Assembly (NCBI GenBank): GCA_964428935.1
Contig: CAYSAG010000106.1
Coordinates: 1 to 15,849, forward strand
DNA length: 15,849 bases
DNA from: JAADHY01 sp964428935
Lineage (GTDB): Bacteria; Planctomycetota; Planctomycetia; Planctomycetales; Planctomycetaceae
Reading direction: 5' to 3'
Shown here: piece by piece, positions 6,880 to 14,640 of the stretch
Numbering within the stretch: position 1 is the stretch's first letter
Layout: the number at the start of each line of letters is the position of its first letter
Position numbers and translations under genes: made by a program
The notes under the pieces: model-generated
Seen by the model: the letters and a program-made list of their open reading frames with translations, nothing else
What the model was told of the DNA's origin: nothing
Database searches by the model: none

Positions 6880-8037
6880 ATGACGCCGGACCGAATCCTC
6901 ATCATTGAAGACAGCCGTCTTTACCGGAACGTGCTGAAGGCCACTTTGGTCAAAGCCGGCTACTGGGTGGACGCGGCCGCGACCGGCGAAGAAGGTGTGC
7001 AGAAAGCCCTTCACGGTCACCCGGACGTGGTCATTACCGACATGCACATGCCGGGCATGACCGGCGAAGAGGTGTGCCGCTGCCTGAAGTCGGACCCTCG
7101 CACTCAGGCCGTCCCAATCATCATGCTCACCTCCAGCACCACCACCGACAAAGTCCAGCAGCTCGACGCCGGCGCCGACGACTACCTGCCCAAGTCGGAC
7201 AATTTTCGCGAGCTTCTCGCAAAGGTCCGCGTCTTCCTTCGAATCAAGCACCTGCAAGACCGGCTGCGCGTGCAGAACGAGAAACTGAAGTACGAGAACG
7301 AGCAGAACGAGCGGGAATTGCGAATGGCCCGACGCGTCCAGTTGGGCCTTTTGCCCCAGCAAGGCGGTCGGGTCGGACGGCTCCAGTTCGCCTTCCGCTA
7401 CATTCCCATGCGGTGGCTGGGAGGTGACCTGTTCGACGTGCTCGACAACGGGGACGGCCGCACCGTGGTTTTCGTTTCCGACGTCTCCGGCCACGGCGTC
7501 AGCGCGGCGCTGGTCACGGCCATGCTCAAGACCGGCGTCCTGGCCTACCTGGGCCGTGACCAGTCGGCCGACCGGCTGGCCGAGCGGCTCAACAGCGCCA
7601 TTGCCGACCTGCTGGTCGAGGGCATGTTCGTGACGGCCTTTGTCGGCATGCTCGACGCCAACACCGGACAGCTCCACTACGTCAACGCCGGACACCCGCC
7701 AGCCCTGCTCGTCAGGCGGGGCAGCGACCAGCTGGAGCACCTGTCGTCGACGGAACTGCCTCTCGGCGTCTTGCGCAACAAGCAGTTCCCGGCCGAAACC
7801 GTGTCGCTCGAGCCGGGCGACCGGCTGGTCCTGTACACAGACGGAATCATTGAGGCCAGCGACGCGGCCGGCAAGCACTTCGGTCTGTCCAGGCTGGAAC
7901 AGTCGGTCCAGACGCACCGGCACAAGCCATTGGAGCAACTAGTGGCCGACGTGGTGCAAGACTTGATCGGCTTCTGCGGCCGGACCGCTTTCGACGACGA
8001 CGTGAACCTGGTGGCCTGCGAAGTGACGGAGCCGTGA
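6880..8037 (+). CDS. Response regulator with SpoIIE/PP2C-type Ser/Thr phosphatase output (385 aa)
   Basis: Predicted output of the chemosensory pathway: a phospho-acceptor domain controlling a metal-dependent protein phosphatase. The receiver domain is at about 5-125, with E10-D11, phospho-acceptor D54 in VVITDMHMPG, the Ser/Thr switch in IIMLTSS and the conserved Lys in YLPKSD. A coiled-coil linker (about 125-160, rich in Glu, Asn and Arg) is followed by the phosphatase domain (about 165-385). Its metal-binding aspartates are visible: D183 in GGDLFDV, D201 in SDVSGHG, D321 in YTDGI and D373/D374 in DDDVNL. The domain order matches RsbU-like and REC-SpoIIE proteins that dephosphorylate STAS anti-sigma antagonists; the substrate here is unknown. 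It starts 40 bases after the receptor gene, with AAGAGGGG seven bases before ATG 6880. By position and domain type it replaces the REC-GGDEF protein WspR of Wsp systems. It has an unusually high ATC share for this window (7 of 12 Ile codons). Confidence 0.94.
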   Translation: MTPDRILIIEDSRLYRNVLKATLVKAGYWVDAAATGEEGVQKALHGHPDVVITDMHMPGMTGEEVCRCLKSDPRTQAVPIIMLTSSTTTDKVQQLDAGADDYLPKSDNFRELLAKVRVFLRIKHLQDRLRVQNEKLKYENEQNERELRMARRVQLGLLPQQGGRVGRLQFAFRYIPMRWLGGDLFDVLDNGDGRTVVFVSDVSGHGVSAALVTAMLKTGVLAYLGRDQSADRLAERLNSAIADLLVEGMFVTAFVGMLDANTGQLHYVNAGHPPALLVRRGSDQLEHLSSTELPLGVLRNKQFPAETVSLEPGDRLVLYTDGIIEASDAAGKHFGLSRLEQSVQTHRHKPLEQLVADVVQDLIGFCGRTAFDDDVNLVACEVTEP

Positions 8038-8165
8038 AGGCCGCGGCGGCAGGACCGCGACGTGAGGCTGAACGAGCCGACTGGCTTGCGGTTTTCCCAC
8101 GGCCAGCCGCAAGCGTGCGCAAGCGAAAAGCCGCCTCGAGCGGCCCGCGGCCAGCGTCTGACAAA

Positions 8166-8171
8166 AGGGGG
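8166..8171 (+). promoter_or_regulatory. Ribosome binding site supporting GTG 8178 for the CheW fusion
   Basis: AGGGGG within an A-rich/G-rich run, six bases before GTG 8178. No comparable site precedes GTG 8034, so the shorter protein is preferred. Confidence 0.65.
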
Positions 8172-8177
8172 CGGGAC

Positions 8178-9158
8178 GTGCAGGTGGTGAGCTTTGAGGT
8201 CGACCAGACACGCCTGGGCCTCGACGTTCAGCACGTCACCGGCCTGGTGCGAATGCCCGAGGTGACTCGACTGCCCGGCGCTCCGGGGCACGTCGAAGGC
8301 GTGCTCAACCTGCGCGGGCAGACCGTGCCCGTCCTGTCTCTGCACCGTTTGCTGCGGACAGCGGAACCTGCCGACCCGGTCCAAGCCTACCTGGTCGTCG
8401 TCCACGACGGGTCCAAGACGGCCGCCGTGGTGGCCGACCGGCTGGGCGAGCTTTGCGAATTGCAGGAAGGTCAGTTGGAGGAGCCGACCGGCAGTGGTCC
8501 GCTGGTCTCGCTTCTTTCGCACGTCGCGCGGCTCCAACCGGGAGTGCTCTTCGTGCTCGACCCGCGGCGGTTGGTCGAGCTGTTCGACGAAAGCGGGTTG
8601 GACGCAACCGTTCAGCCGGACGGAAGCGTCGCCGCGGACCAGCCGCGTCGGCCGTCGAGCCCGCTCAGCGCGGAAGCGCAAGCCACTCTGCGTCGACGAG
8701 CCGTCGAGCTGGCGCGAGCCGTCACGGCCGAGCGGGTGGAAACGCGTCGGTTCCTCACGTTCCGGCTGGGCCGAGAAAAGTACGCCGTGCCGTGCCGGCA
8801 CGTGGAGAAGGTGCTCCGCGTGCCGGACATTACGCCCGTGCCCGGTGCGCCGGAGCCCTTCGTCGGCGTGGTCAACTACGGCGGCGACGTCCTTTGGGTC
8901 GCCAGTTTGAAACAGTTGTTGCGGTTGCCGCCCACCCTGGCCGGCAACGACGAACGGCTGGTGGTGGTTCGCTACGACGACACCGCGTTCGGTGTGTTGG
9001 TCGACGCCACCGACGACGTCGTCGACTTCCCGACGGCGGCCATTGAAGCACCGCTGGCCAAGGCCGAGCAGGCGGTCGACGACTGGGTGCTGGGACAGGT
9101 CTACTCCGACGGCCAGTTGGTGGCCATTTTGAACTTGTCGGGCCTGCAGAAGGTTTGA
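8178..9158 (+). CDS. cheW: Tandem CheW-CheW coupling protein (326 aa)
   Basis: Adaptor that links receptor and CheA. Two CheW domains sit in one chain: about 1-140 (VVSFEV, then GVLNLRGQTVPVLSL) and about 187-326 (RFLTFRLGREKYAVP, then GVVNYGGDVLWVASL), joined by an Arg/Ser/Pro-rich linker. Single CheW proteins are usually about 150-170 residues, so this is a true duplication-fusion. The halves are clearly diverged, as separate WspB and WspD are, and may have different partners. Start choice: GTG 8178 has AAAAGGGGG ending six bases upstream and opens directly on the first beta strand. An earlier in-frame GTG at 8034 would overlap the phosphatase stop by four bases but adds 48 Ala/Arg/Lys-rich residues that look non-coding. 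All three Ile codons are ATT. Confidence 0.92.
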   Translation: MQVVSFEVDQTRLGLDVQHVTGLVRMPEVTRLPGAPGHVEGVLNLRGQTVPVLSLHRLLRTAEPADPVQAYLVVVHDGSKTAAVVADRLGELCELQEGQLEEPTGSGPLVSLLSHVARLQPGVLFVLDPRRLVELFDESGLDATVQPDGSVAADQPRRPSSPLSAEAQATLRRRAVELARAVTAERVETRRFLTFRLGREKYAVPCRHVEKVLRVPDITPVPGAPEPFVGVVNYGGDVLWVASLKQLLRLPPTLAGNDERLVVVRYDDTAFGVLVDATDDVVDFPTAAIEAPLAKAEQAVDDWVLGQVYSDGQLVAILNLSGLQKV

Positions 9159-9231
9159 CGCGCTGCAAGACCAAGGCGAGCTGGCTGAGCGACCTTCCGT
9201 CGCACGCAGCCGGGCGCGCCAAGAGCAGAGC

Positions 9232-9237
9232 GGGAGG
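9232..9237 (+). promoter_or_regulatory. Ribosome binding site of cheA
   Basis: GGGAGG nine bases before ATG 9247. The remaining gap after the CheW gene (9159-9231) shows no other feature. Confidence 0.65.
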
Positions 9238-9246
9238 TCGCGTTTC

Positions 9247-11838
9247 ATGTCGGGCGAAGATTGGGACCTGTCGGCGTTCCTCGACCAGTTTCGGGCCGAG
9301 ACGGCGGAGCTGGTCGAGTCGGTCACGCAGGGACTGCTCAGACTGGAGCAGGCTCCGGACGACGCCGACACGTTGAAGCGAATTGCTCGGGACGTTCACA
9401 CGCTCAAGGGCAACGCCCGGCTCATGGGCTTTCAAGACGTCAACCGGCTGGCCCACCACCTGGAGAACATGCTCGAGGCGGTCCGTGACGGACGGCTTGC
9501 GTTCGGCTCCGCCGTCGCCGACCTGGTCCTGGAAACGTTGGACGCCATTTCGGCCGCGTCGCAGGCGTCCGAGCCGGGCGAGGCCGAGCAGTCGGCTCGA
9601 ATCGACCAACTGTGCCAACGACTGGACCAGGCGGCTCAGGGCACGCTTCCGACGCCGGCAGAGGAAGAGCCGACGCCGGCGGAGGAAGAGGAGTCGGGTT
9701 CAAAGGAAAGGTCCTCGCCGTCAAACCGAGGCGAACCGTTGGACCAAAGCGAGTCGACAGAGCAGGGCAGGCCGCCGGACAAGAGCCAGCCGTCCGCCTC
9801 AGCCGCTCACGCCGAGGCCGGCTCGACCGACACCTCGACGGCCCGTCCGGAGCCGGCTTCCAAAGCCGGCGTGGCGAAGCCGTCGACGGGCGGTCCGCAA
9901 GAGACCGCGACGGCCCGCCAAGCGTCGTCCGAGACCCGTCCAGCGGAACAGCCCACCGCCCGGACAGGAACCAACACGCCGCGACCGACGGCTGCCGCGC
10001 CGAGCGTTCCCGGCGCGGGCTCGGGACCGGGCGGGCAAGCCGCCAGCGGCTCCACACGAACTCGCAGCAAAGTGAACCACGGCACGGTTCGAGTTTCGAC
10101 CCACAAGCTGGACGCGCTGGCGAACCTGGCCAGCGACATGATTGTCAACTTGCACCGGTACGAAGCGGTGGCCGCCTCGGTCCGACGAGCCGTCTGGGCG
10201 GCCAGGCAGCAGCGGCGGGCGTGGCAGCGGTTGCGAGACGAGCTGTCGTCGCTGCAGCCGAAGGCGGACGGCCAGGCCGACCAGGGCGAAACGACTCGGT
10301 TCTCCGAATGGCTGCGGCAGTGCGACCAGGCCACCGCGGCGTTGTTGAGCGAACTGGAGCGGTTGGCTCGGCGGCTCAGCCTGGAAACGGCTCGCGTCGG
10401 CACCAGCACACGCCGGCTGGAAGAGGAGGTCTTGAGCGTTCGAATGCAGCCGGTTTCGACCTTGTTTCGAACGTTTCCGCGTGCCGTGCGCGACATTGCC
10501 AAGCAGTTGGGTCGGTCCGTGCGTTTGACCACCGAGGGCGGCGAGACGGAACTGGACCGAAAAATTCTGGAAGCCATTCGAGACCCGTTGCTGCACTTGG
10601 TGCGGAACGCGGTGTGGCACGGCATTGAGTCGCCGTCGGAGCGGGAGGCGGCGGGGAAAAAACCGGAAGGACTGATTCGTTTGAAAGCGTGGCAGCAGGG
10701 CGGTCAGGTCTTCATTGAGGTCGCGGACGACGGTCGGGGCATTGACCCGGCGGCCGTGCGGGACGCGGCCGTGGCCAAAGGAGTGGTCGACCGTCAGACG
10801 GCTCAGTTGCTCGGACGCGACGAGTGCTTGCGGTTGATTTTCGAGCCCGGTTTCAGCACGAGTCGAACCGCCAGCGACATTGCCGGACGCGGCGTCGGGC
10901 TGGACGTCGTCAAGTCGTCCGTCGAAGAAATGCGCGGCGAAGTGCGTGTGGCTTCGGAAGTCGGGCAGGGCACGGCCATTACTTTGGTCCTGCCGTTGAC
11001 GTTGGCGGTTGCCCGAGCCCTGCTGGTGCGGTGCGGAAGCAACAAGCTGGCCGTGCCCAGCGCTTCGGTCGAACTGACCTTGAAACTGAAACCCGGCGAC
11101 CTCCAGCGCGTGGCCGGGAAGCGAGCTGTGGTCATTCGAAACGCGGCCGTGCCGGTGTTGCCGTTGAGCCGGGTCTTGTGGAGCGACCGGACCGGCGGGA
11201 CGGGGCAAACGCCCAGTCTTTACCTGGTCGTTGTGGCTCACTCGCAGCAGCGGTTTGGGTTCTTGGTCGACGAGCTGATTGGCGAGCAGGAAATTGTCGT
11301 CAAGCCACTGAACGCCCCGGTCCGTCGAGTGCCGAACCTGGCCGGCGCGGCCGTGTTGGGCGAAGGGGACGTCGTCTTGGTGCTCCACGTGCCGGAAGTC
11401 GTCGCCGCCGCTCGGACACTCGTGCTGGGCGAGACGGGCCGCGAGCCGGCCTCGGCCTCGGACGACCGTTCGACCAAGCGCGTGCTGGTCGTCGAAGACT
11501 CACCCACGGCCCGCGACATTGAACGGAACTTGCTGGAGGCCGAAGGCTACCAGGTCGACACAGCCGGTGACGGCGTCGAGGCGTTGCAGAAGCTGGCCGA
11601 GCAACCGTTCGACCTGATTGTGACCGACATTCAAATGCCGCGCATGGACGGCTTCGAGTTGCTCGACCGGGTCCGGTCCGACCAGCGTTACCGCGACATT
11701 CCCGTTCTGATTGTGACGACTCGCGACAGCGAGGAAGACCGGCGACGCGGGCTGGAAGCGGGAGCGGACGGGTACCTGGTGAAGTCGGCGTTGCACCCGT
11801 CGGAGCTGCTGGAGTTTGCGAGGAGGCTGGTGGGGTGA
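9247..11838 (+). CDS. cheA: Hybrid chemosensory histidine kinase CheA-REC (863 aa)
   Basis: Central kinase: autophosphorylates on a histidine and passes phosphate to receiver domains. Domains in order: HPt (about 1-105, H51 in DVHTLKGNARLMGF); a Pro/Ser/Thr/Glu-rich disordered linker (about 130-275); an extended helical dimerisation region (about 280-395); HATPase (about 400-590) with N454 in HLVRNAVWHGIE, G1 box DDGRGID at 494-500, F box IFEPGFSTS at 531-539 and G2 box GRGVGLDVV at 547-555; a CheW-like regulatory domain (about 596-735); and a C-terminal receiver (745-863) with E750-D751 and phospho-acceptor D794 in TDIQMPRMDGF. No separate CheY-binding P2 domain is recognisable. W457 stands where most CheA proteins have Asp in the N box. 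ATG 9247 has GGGAGG nine bases upstream. The fused receiver and gene order match WspE and FrzE. The stop overlaps the cheB start (GTGA). 21 of 22 Ile codons are ATT. Confidence 0.96.
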   Translation: MSGEDWDLSAFLDQFRAETAELVESVTQGLLRLEQAPDDADTLKRIARDVHTLKGNARLMGFQDVNRLAHHLENMLEAVRDGRLAFGSAVADLVLETLDAISAASQASEPGEAEQSARIDQLCQRLDQAAQGTLPTPAEEEPTPAEEEESGSKERSSPSNRGEPLDQSESTEQGRPPDKSQPSASAAHAEAGSTDTSTARPEPASKAGVAKPSTGGPQETATARQASSETRPAEQPTARTGTNTPRPTAAAPSVPGAGSGPGGQAASGSTRTRSKVNHGTVRVSTHKLDALANLASDMIVNLHRYEAVAASVRRAVWAARQQRRAWQRLRDELSSLQPKADGQADQGETTRFSEWLRQCDQATAALLSELERLARRLSLETARVGTSTRRLEEEVLSVRMQPVSTLFRTFPRAVRDIAKQLGRSVRLTTEGGETELDRKILEAIRDPLLHLVRNAVWHGIESPSEREAAGKKPEGLIRLKAWQQGGQVFIEVADDGRGIDPAAVRDAAVAKGVVDRQTAQLLGRDECLRLIFEPGFSTSRTASDIAGRGVGLDVVKSSVEEMRGEVRVASEVGQGTAITLVLPLTLAVARALLVRCGSNKLAVPSASVELTLKLKPGDLQRVAGKRAVVIRNAAVPVLPLSRVLWSDRTGGTGQTPSLYLVVVAHSQQRFGFLVDELIGEQEIVVKPLNAPVRRVPNLAGAAVLGEGDVVLVLHVPEVVAAARTLVLGETGREPASASDDRSTKRVLVVEDSPTARDIERNLLEAEGYQVDTAGDGVEALQKLAEQPFDLIVTDIQMPRMDGFELLDRVRSDQRYRDIPVLIVTTRDSEEDRRRGLEAGADGYLVKSALHPSELLEFARRLVG
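11821..11826 (+). promoter_or_regulatory. Ribosome binding site of cheB inside the 3' end of cheA
   Basis: AGGAGG eight bases before GTG 11835, lying in the last codons of cheA. With the GTGA stop/start overlap this indicates coupled translation of kinase and methylesterase. Confidence 0.8.
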
Positions 11839-12905
11839 TTCGCGTGCTGGTGGTGGACGACTCCTTGCTCTTTCGCACGGCCTTCTCAGCCGTGCTGCAG
11901 CGGGACCCGGAAATTGAAGTGGTCGCGACGGCCAAAGACGGCCGCGAAGCCGTGGCGCTGGTGCAGCAACACCGGCCCGACCTCGTGACCATGGACGTGA
12001 ACATGCCGGAAATGAACGGCTACGAGGCGGTCGAACAAATCATGGCCGTTCACCCAACGCCCATTGTGCTCGTGACCGGCTCGCCCAGCAAACGCAGCCG
12101 TCAGGCGGTCATGAAAGCGTTGGCGTTGGGAGCGTTGGAGGTGGTGGCCAAGCCGGACCTGAGCCGCTCGGAGCAAGCCGCGGCGTCCGTGGCCGAGCTA
12201 ATCGAAACCATTAAGACGCTGTCGACGGCGCACGTGGTGCGTCACGTCGGCTGGCTTCGCAAGTCGCGTCAGCGAGCCCGAGCCGCTCGCCGAGCGTTCG
12301 GGACGCGTCTCTGGTCGGCCGTGGCCATTGCTTCGTCCACGGGCGGGCCGGCCGCTTTGGCCGAGCTGCTGGCTGCGCTGCCCGACGACCTGGCCGCAGC
12401 CGTCGTGGTCGCTCAACACCTGGCCGACGGGTTCACACAAACGTTGGTCGAATGGCTGGGTTCGGTCAGCAGTTTGCCGGTGCGAGAAGCCCGGCCTGGA
12501 GAGCGGCTGGAGCCGGGCACGGTGACCGTCGCACCGTCAAACCGCCACATGAAGGTCGACTGCGAGGGACGGGTCCGGCTGGTCGAGGGCCCGGCGCTCG
12601 GCGGAGCCCGCCCGTCGGCAGACCTCTTGCTGTCCTCCGTTTCCGAGGCGTTCGGAGCGCAAGCCGTCGGAATTGTCCTGACCGGCATGGGACGCGACGG
12701 CACCGAAGGGTTGCGAGCCATTCGCAGTCGCGGCGGCCACACCATTGCACAAGACGAGTCCAGCAGCGTTGTCTTCGGCATGCCTCGCGCGGCCATTGAG
12801 GCGCAGGTGGTGGACCAAGTGTTGCCACTGGAGAAAATTCCCGAAGCGGTGGTCACCCTAGTCGGGCGACGTGTGGTCGACGACTCGCCCAGCCCGCGCC
12901 CGTGA
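11835..12905 (+). CDS. cheB: Receptor methylesterase/deamidase CheB (356 aa)
   Basis: Removes methyl groups from receptor glutamates after phosphorylation, giving adaptation opposite to CheR. N-terminal receiver at about 1-120 with D8-D9 and phospho-acceptor D54 in VTMDVNMPEMNG; Lys switch in VAKPD. The C-terminal esterase domain at about 158-345 holds the expected triad: S168 in ASSTGGPA, H195 in AQHLADGFT and D288 in TGMGRDGTEG. Length is normal for the family. It starts with GTG inside the last codons of cheA (four-base GTGA overlap), with AGGAGG at 11821-11826, so the two are translationally coupled. No tethering pentapeptide exists on the receptor, consistent with untethered action as in ACF systems. 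It corresponds to WspF. Ile codons: 10 ATT, 2 ATC. Confidence 0.96.
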   Translation: MIRVLVVDDSLLFRTAFSAVLQRDPEIEVVATAKDGREAVALVQQHRPDLVTMDVNMPEMNGYEAVEQIMAVHPTPIVLVTGSPSKRSRQAVMKALALGALEVVAKPDLSRSEQAAASVAELIETIKTLSTAHVVRHVGWLRKSRQRARAARRAFGTRLWSAVAIASSTGGPAALAELLAALPDDLAAAVVVAQHLADGFTQTLVEWLGSVSSLPVREARPGERLEPGTVTVAPSNRHMKVDCEGRVRLVEGPALGGARPSADLLLSSVSEAFGAQAVGIVLTGMGRDGTEGLRAIRSRGGHTIAQDESSSVVFGMPRAAIEAQVVDQVLPLEKIPEAVVTLVGRRVVDDSPSPRP

Positions 12906-12929
12906 GCCGGCGTCGGTGGAGTCAGCCCA

Positions 12930-14468
12930 ATGGACACAGGACCGTCCAACCAACAAGACTCGCCGCCGGTACCTCCCACGCCGGAGGAGCTGGACGTGTT
13001 CCGTTCGCTCATTCGCCGCTTCACCGGCCTGGACTTCGACCAGTGGCGACTAGACACCGTGGAACGAGCCTTGACGGCCCGAATGGCCGCCACCGGCGTC
13101 CGCCAAACCCGCCAGTACCTCGACCTGCTCCAGCAGCCCGCTCGCCGCGCCGAAGAGTTCGCCGCACTGCTGGACCAACTGACCGTCAACGAGACCTACT
13201 TCTTCCGCTACCCCATTCAGTTCGACTTCCTGCGGCAGACGGTGTTGCCCGAGCTGAGTCGGCGGCGGCGTGGGCAGCCCATTCGCATTTGGTGTGCCGG
13301 CTGCTCGACGGGCGAGGAACCGTACTCGGTCGCCGTGACCGCGCTGGACGTGTTCGGGCCCGCCGCTGGTCAGTCGGTGGAAGTGCTGGCAACAGACGTC
13401 GGTGCCGGTGCGTTGCGAGTGGCCCGCCAGGCGCGTTACGCCAGCAAGTCGCTGCGGTTGGTCGACGGCCTGGTCCGGGCCCGCTACTTTCGGCCAGTGG
13501 GGTCCGACCAGTTCGTCCTTTGCGAGCGCGCGCGGCGGCTGGTCGTGTTTCGGCAGTCCAATTTGGTCGACGACGCCGCTGGGCCGCCCGAGGTGTGGGA
13601 CGTCATTTTCTGCCGAAACGTGCTCATGTACTTGGCTCGCGACTCGGCACGGCACGTCGTCGCGGGACTGCGTCGGTGTCTGAAGGACGACGGTTACCTG
13701 TTCGTCGGCCACGCCGACGTGCTGGACCTGTCCGAGTGGACTCCGTGCGGGCCAGAAGGCGCGTTTGCCTTTCAGCCTCGACGTCGCTCGCCGGCGCGCG
13801 AGCCCTCGACGCCCCAGGCAGCCGCCGCGGACAGTGCCACGCCCGAACCGCAGCCGGCAGCGCCAAGCGGACCACTTGCCGTCGAAACCGACTTGCAAAA
13901 CGTCGAAGCCGTCTTCCAGCGAGCGTGGCAGTCGTTTGAGCGTGAAGAATTCACCGAGGCGCTCCAGCTGCTGGACCAGCTGCTGCAACGCCAACCGCGT
14001 CACCGCGCCGCGACACTGCTCCGGGCCAACACACTGCTCCACCTCGGACAGCACGACCACTCGGTGCGAGAATGTCAGGTCGTCCTTCAGTTGGACCCGT
14101 TCGCCTTCGAGGCCTACCTGCTGCTGGGCCTGAACTTTCAAAGGTTGCGGAAGCCCGAGCTGGCCGTCTCGCACTTGCGAAAGGCCGCCTACTTGGCTCC
14201 CGACTCGCCCGTGGTGCAGTTTCACTTGGCCGAGGCTTACCGCGCAGCCGGAAAGCCCTCGCTGGCCCGACGCGCCTACGCCAACGCGCTCTCGACGCTG
14301 CCGCTGGCTTCGGAGCGTCAACTGGAACTCTACTGCGGCGGCTTTGGACGCTCGGCGGTGAAAGAGCTGTGTGAGCGGCACTTGGCTGCGGCTGCCGACG
14401 CCGGGTCGGAAGTCCGCGCTGTGGCGAAGACGCAGAAGAGCGGGACAGACGAGCCGGAACGAGGCTGA
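12930..14468 (+). CDS. cheR: Receptor methyltransferase CheR with four C-terminal TPRs (512 aa)
   Basis: SAM-dependent methylation of receptor glutamates. The CheR N-terminal helical domain (about 15-85) is followed by NETYFFRYP (from N87), the SAM-binding WCAGCSTGEEPYS at 121-133, ATDVGAGAL, and DVIFCRNVLMYL. An Ala/Pro-rich linker (about 285-320) leads to four TPR motifs at about 323-460, and then a charged tail. The TPR extension is the hallmark of WspC/FrzF-type CheR proteins; TPRs there bind or gate receptor interaction. It starts 24 bases after cheB; GGTGGAG at 12915-12921 is the ribosome site. It is the last gene of the cluster, converging with the hydrolase. All five Ile codons are ATT. 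Confidence 0.95.
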   Translation: MDTGPSNQQDSPPVPPTPEELDVFRSLIRRFTGLDFDQWRLDTVERALTARMAATGVRQTRQYLDLLQQPARRAEEFAALLDQLTVNETYFFRYPIQFDFLRQTVLPELSRRRRGQPIRIWCAGCSTGEEPYSVAVTALDVFGPAAGQSVEVLATDVGAGALRVARQARYASKSLRLVDGLVRARYFRPVGSDQFVLCERARRLVVFRQSNLVDDAAGPPEVWDVIFCRNVLMYLARDSARHVVAGLRRCLKDDGYLFVGHADVLDLSEWTPCGPEGAFAFQPRRRSPAREPSTPQAAAADSATPEPQPAAPSGPLAVETDLQNVEAVFQRAWQSFEREEFTEALQLLDQLLQRQPRHRAATLLRANTLLHLGQHDHSVRECQVVLQLDPFAFEAYLLLGLNFQRLRKPELAVSHLRKAAYLAPDSPVVQFHLAEAYRAAGKPSLARRAYANALSTLPLASERQLELYCGGFGRSAVKELCERHLAAAADAGSEVRAVAKTQKSGTDEPERG

Positions 14469-14600
14469 GCGAAAGACGCGGCGCGCAAAGACGAGAAGCC
14501 AACGCGAAGTCGACCGCGCAACGCGTCGGTCCTGGCAGACGTCGGTTCGCCGCAAAGCCGGACGCTCCACCAGTTCGCTACGTTCTCAAGCTTCGCCGGG

Positions 14601-14640
14601 CTTCACCCGTACGTCGCGTGGACTTCACAAGTACGTCGCG
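14601..14640. repeat. 22-base-period tandem duplication at the hydrolase 3' end
   Basis: Two copies of an 18-base unit (CTTCACnnGTACGTCGCG) at 14601-14618 and 14623-14640 differ only at the two n positions. The second copy encodes the last residues and stop of the hydrolase on the minus strand; the first repeats these just beyond the stop. Confidence 0.6.

Noticed and set aside
8034..8177. CheW start at GTG 8034 overlapping the phosphatase stop
   Set aside because: The overlap is attractive, but the added residues are basic and low complexity, and a better ribosome site precedes GTG 8178. Not fully excluded.
7677..9371. 564-codon minus-strand open frame over the phosphatase, CheW and start of cheA
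   Set aside because: It crosses several well-supported genes and intergenic gaps, and its translation is low complexity. It is a GC artefact.
9799..11388. 529-codon minus-strand open frame over cheA
   Set aside because: No recognisable motif, and the sense strand carries all CheA catalytic boxes.
13050..14570. 506-codon minus-strand open frame over cheR
   Set aside because: The sense strand encodes CheR motifs and TPRs; the antisense translation has no family features.
14469..14624. Rho-independent terminator between cheR and the hydrolase
   Set aside because: Only weak four- to five-pair stems with bulges and no T-run on either strand.
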